Shown piece after piece: positions 15,070 to 15,162 of a stretch of 15,162 nucleotides of DNA. Both the position numbers and the translations under genes were made by a program. The stretch is from Paenalcaligenes sp035301625 (GTDB lineage Bacteria; Pseudomonadota; Gammaproteobacteria; Burkholderiales; Burkholderiaceae_B). The DNA is taken from positions 1-15,162 of the forward strand of contig DATGTW010000053.1 in NCBI GenBank assembly GCA_035301625.1. Direction: 5' to 3'. How positions within the stretch are numbered: the first letter of the stretch is position 1; each line of letters starts with the position of its first letter. Under the pieces are notes generated by a model, which worked only from the letters and a program-made list of their open reading frames with translations, was not told where the DNA came from and did no database searches.

Positions 15070-15162
15070 ATGGCTGAAATTAAACGCGTTAGACGTAACA
15101 CTTTAGAGCGTCGTTGCTTGGGCAAATCCTTCAAGCGCCTGTTTGCAGGTTCTTCGCGCGGC
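15070..15162 (+). CDS. N-terminal fragment of an unidentified protein, cut by the window edge
   Basis: The frame is open for 31 codons to the end of the window. The visible residues start MAEIKRVRRNTLERRCLGKS and continue through a KRLFAG stretch to SSRG. The fragment is strongly basic (about ten Arg or Lys in 31) with one Cys and no signal peptide. I do not recognise it. A GGAG ribosome binding site and a TATAAT box upstream support it as a real gene, divergent from the uvrA-type gene with 116 bases between starts. It could be a small basic protein or the cytoplasmic start of a longer one; the window cannot tell. Confidence 0.6.
   Translation, partial: MAEIKRVRRNTLERRCLGKSFKRLFAGSSRG

Noticed and set aside
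1..15162. Mobile elements, CRISPR arrays, phage genes, toxin-antitoxin or defence systems.
   Set aside because: No transposase or integrase motif, no regularly spaced repeats and no terminal inverted repeats were found; all genes match chromosomal families.

Overview
The window is a stretch of bacterial chromosome with a base composition near 50% GC by eye. The gene set suggests a betaproteobacterium, plausibly a moderate-GC member of the Alcaligenaceae or another Burkholderiales family. The hints are a 5S rRNA 3' end of that type, a glutaryl-CoA dehydrogenase, and a very long single-chain tandem UvrA. This placement is inference from familiarity; no database was searched. Apart from the unfinished gene at the right edge, coding is continuous, intergenic gaps are all under 300 bases, and I see no insertion sequence, phage, CRISPR array, tRNA or integration site.

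Left edge (1-725): the 3' half of a 5S rRNA gene and a strong intrinsic terminator close an rRNA operon that lies mostly outside the window. A small three-helix membrane protein follows, ending at a bidirectional terminator.

Catabolic block (772-4864): glutaryl-CoA dehydrogenase (gcdH) and an acetolactate-synthase-like ThDP enzyme of unknown substrate both read leftward. A LysR-type regulator is divergent from the ThDP enzyme. The gap between enzyme and regulator carries a 31-bp-spaced direct repeat and LysR-like dyads, so the regulator probably controls the enzyme, itself, or both.

Housekeeping and repair block (4966-9159): purU (formyl-THF deformylase) reads leftward and faces the regulator. 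Upstream of it is a compact leftward group: chaC-like gamma-glutamylcyclotransferase, pdxH (PNP/PMP oxidase) and an LhgO-like FAD oxidoreductase, with 22 and 3 bases between genes. tcdA (cyclic t6A37 tRNA dehydratase) is divergent from chaC.

Right block (9200-15162): a 1917-residue UvrA-type ATPase with four complete ABC cassettes, in effect two UvrA chains fused head to tail, reads leftward. A new rightward gene begins at 15070 and runs off the window.

The most distinctive objects are the fused UvrA, with its unequal halves and charged low-complexity insert, and the unassigned ThDP enzyme with its repeat-rich LysR control region. The rest is ordinary core metabolism. Several start codons were moved inward from the longest open frame because a clear ribosome binding site sits before an internal start.
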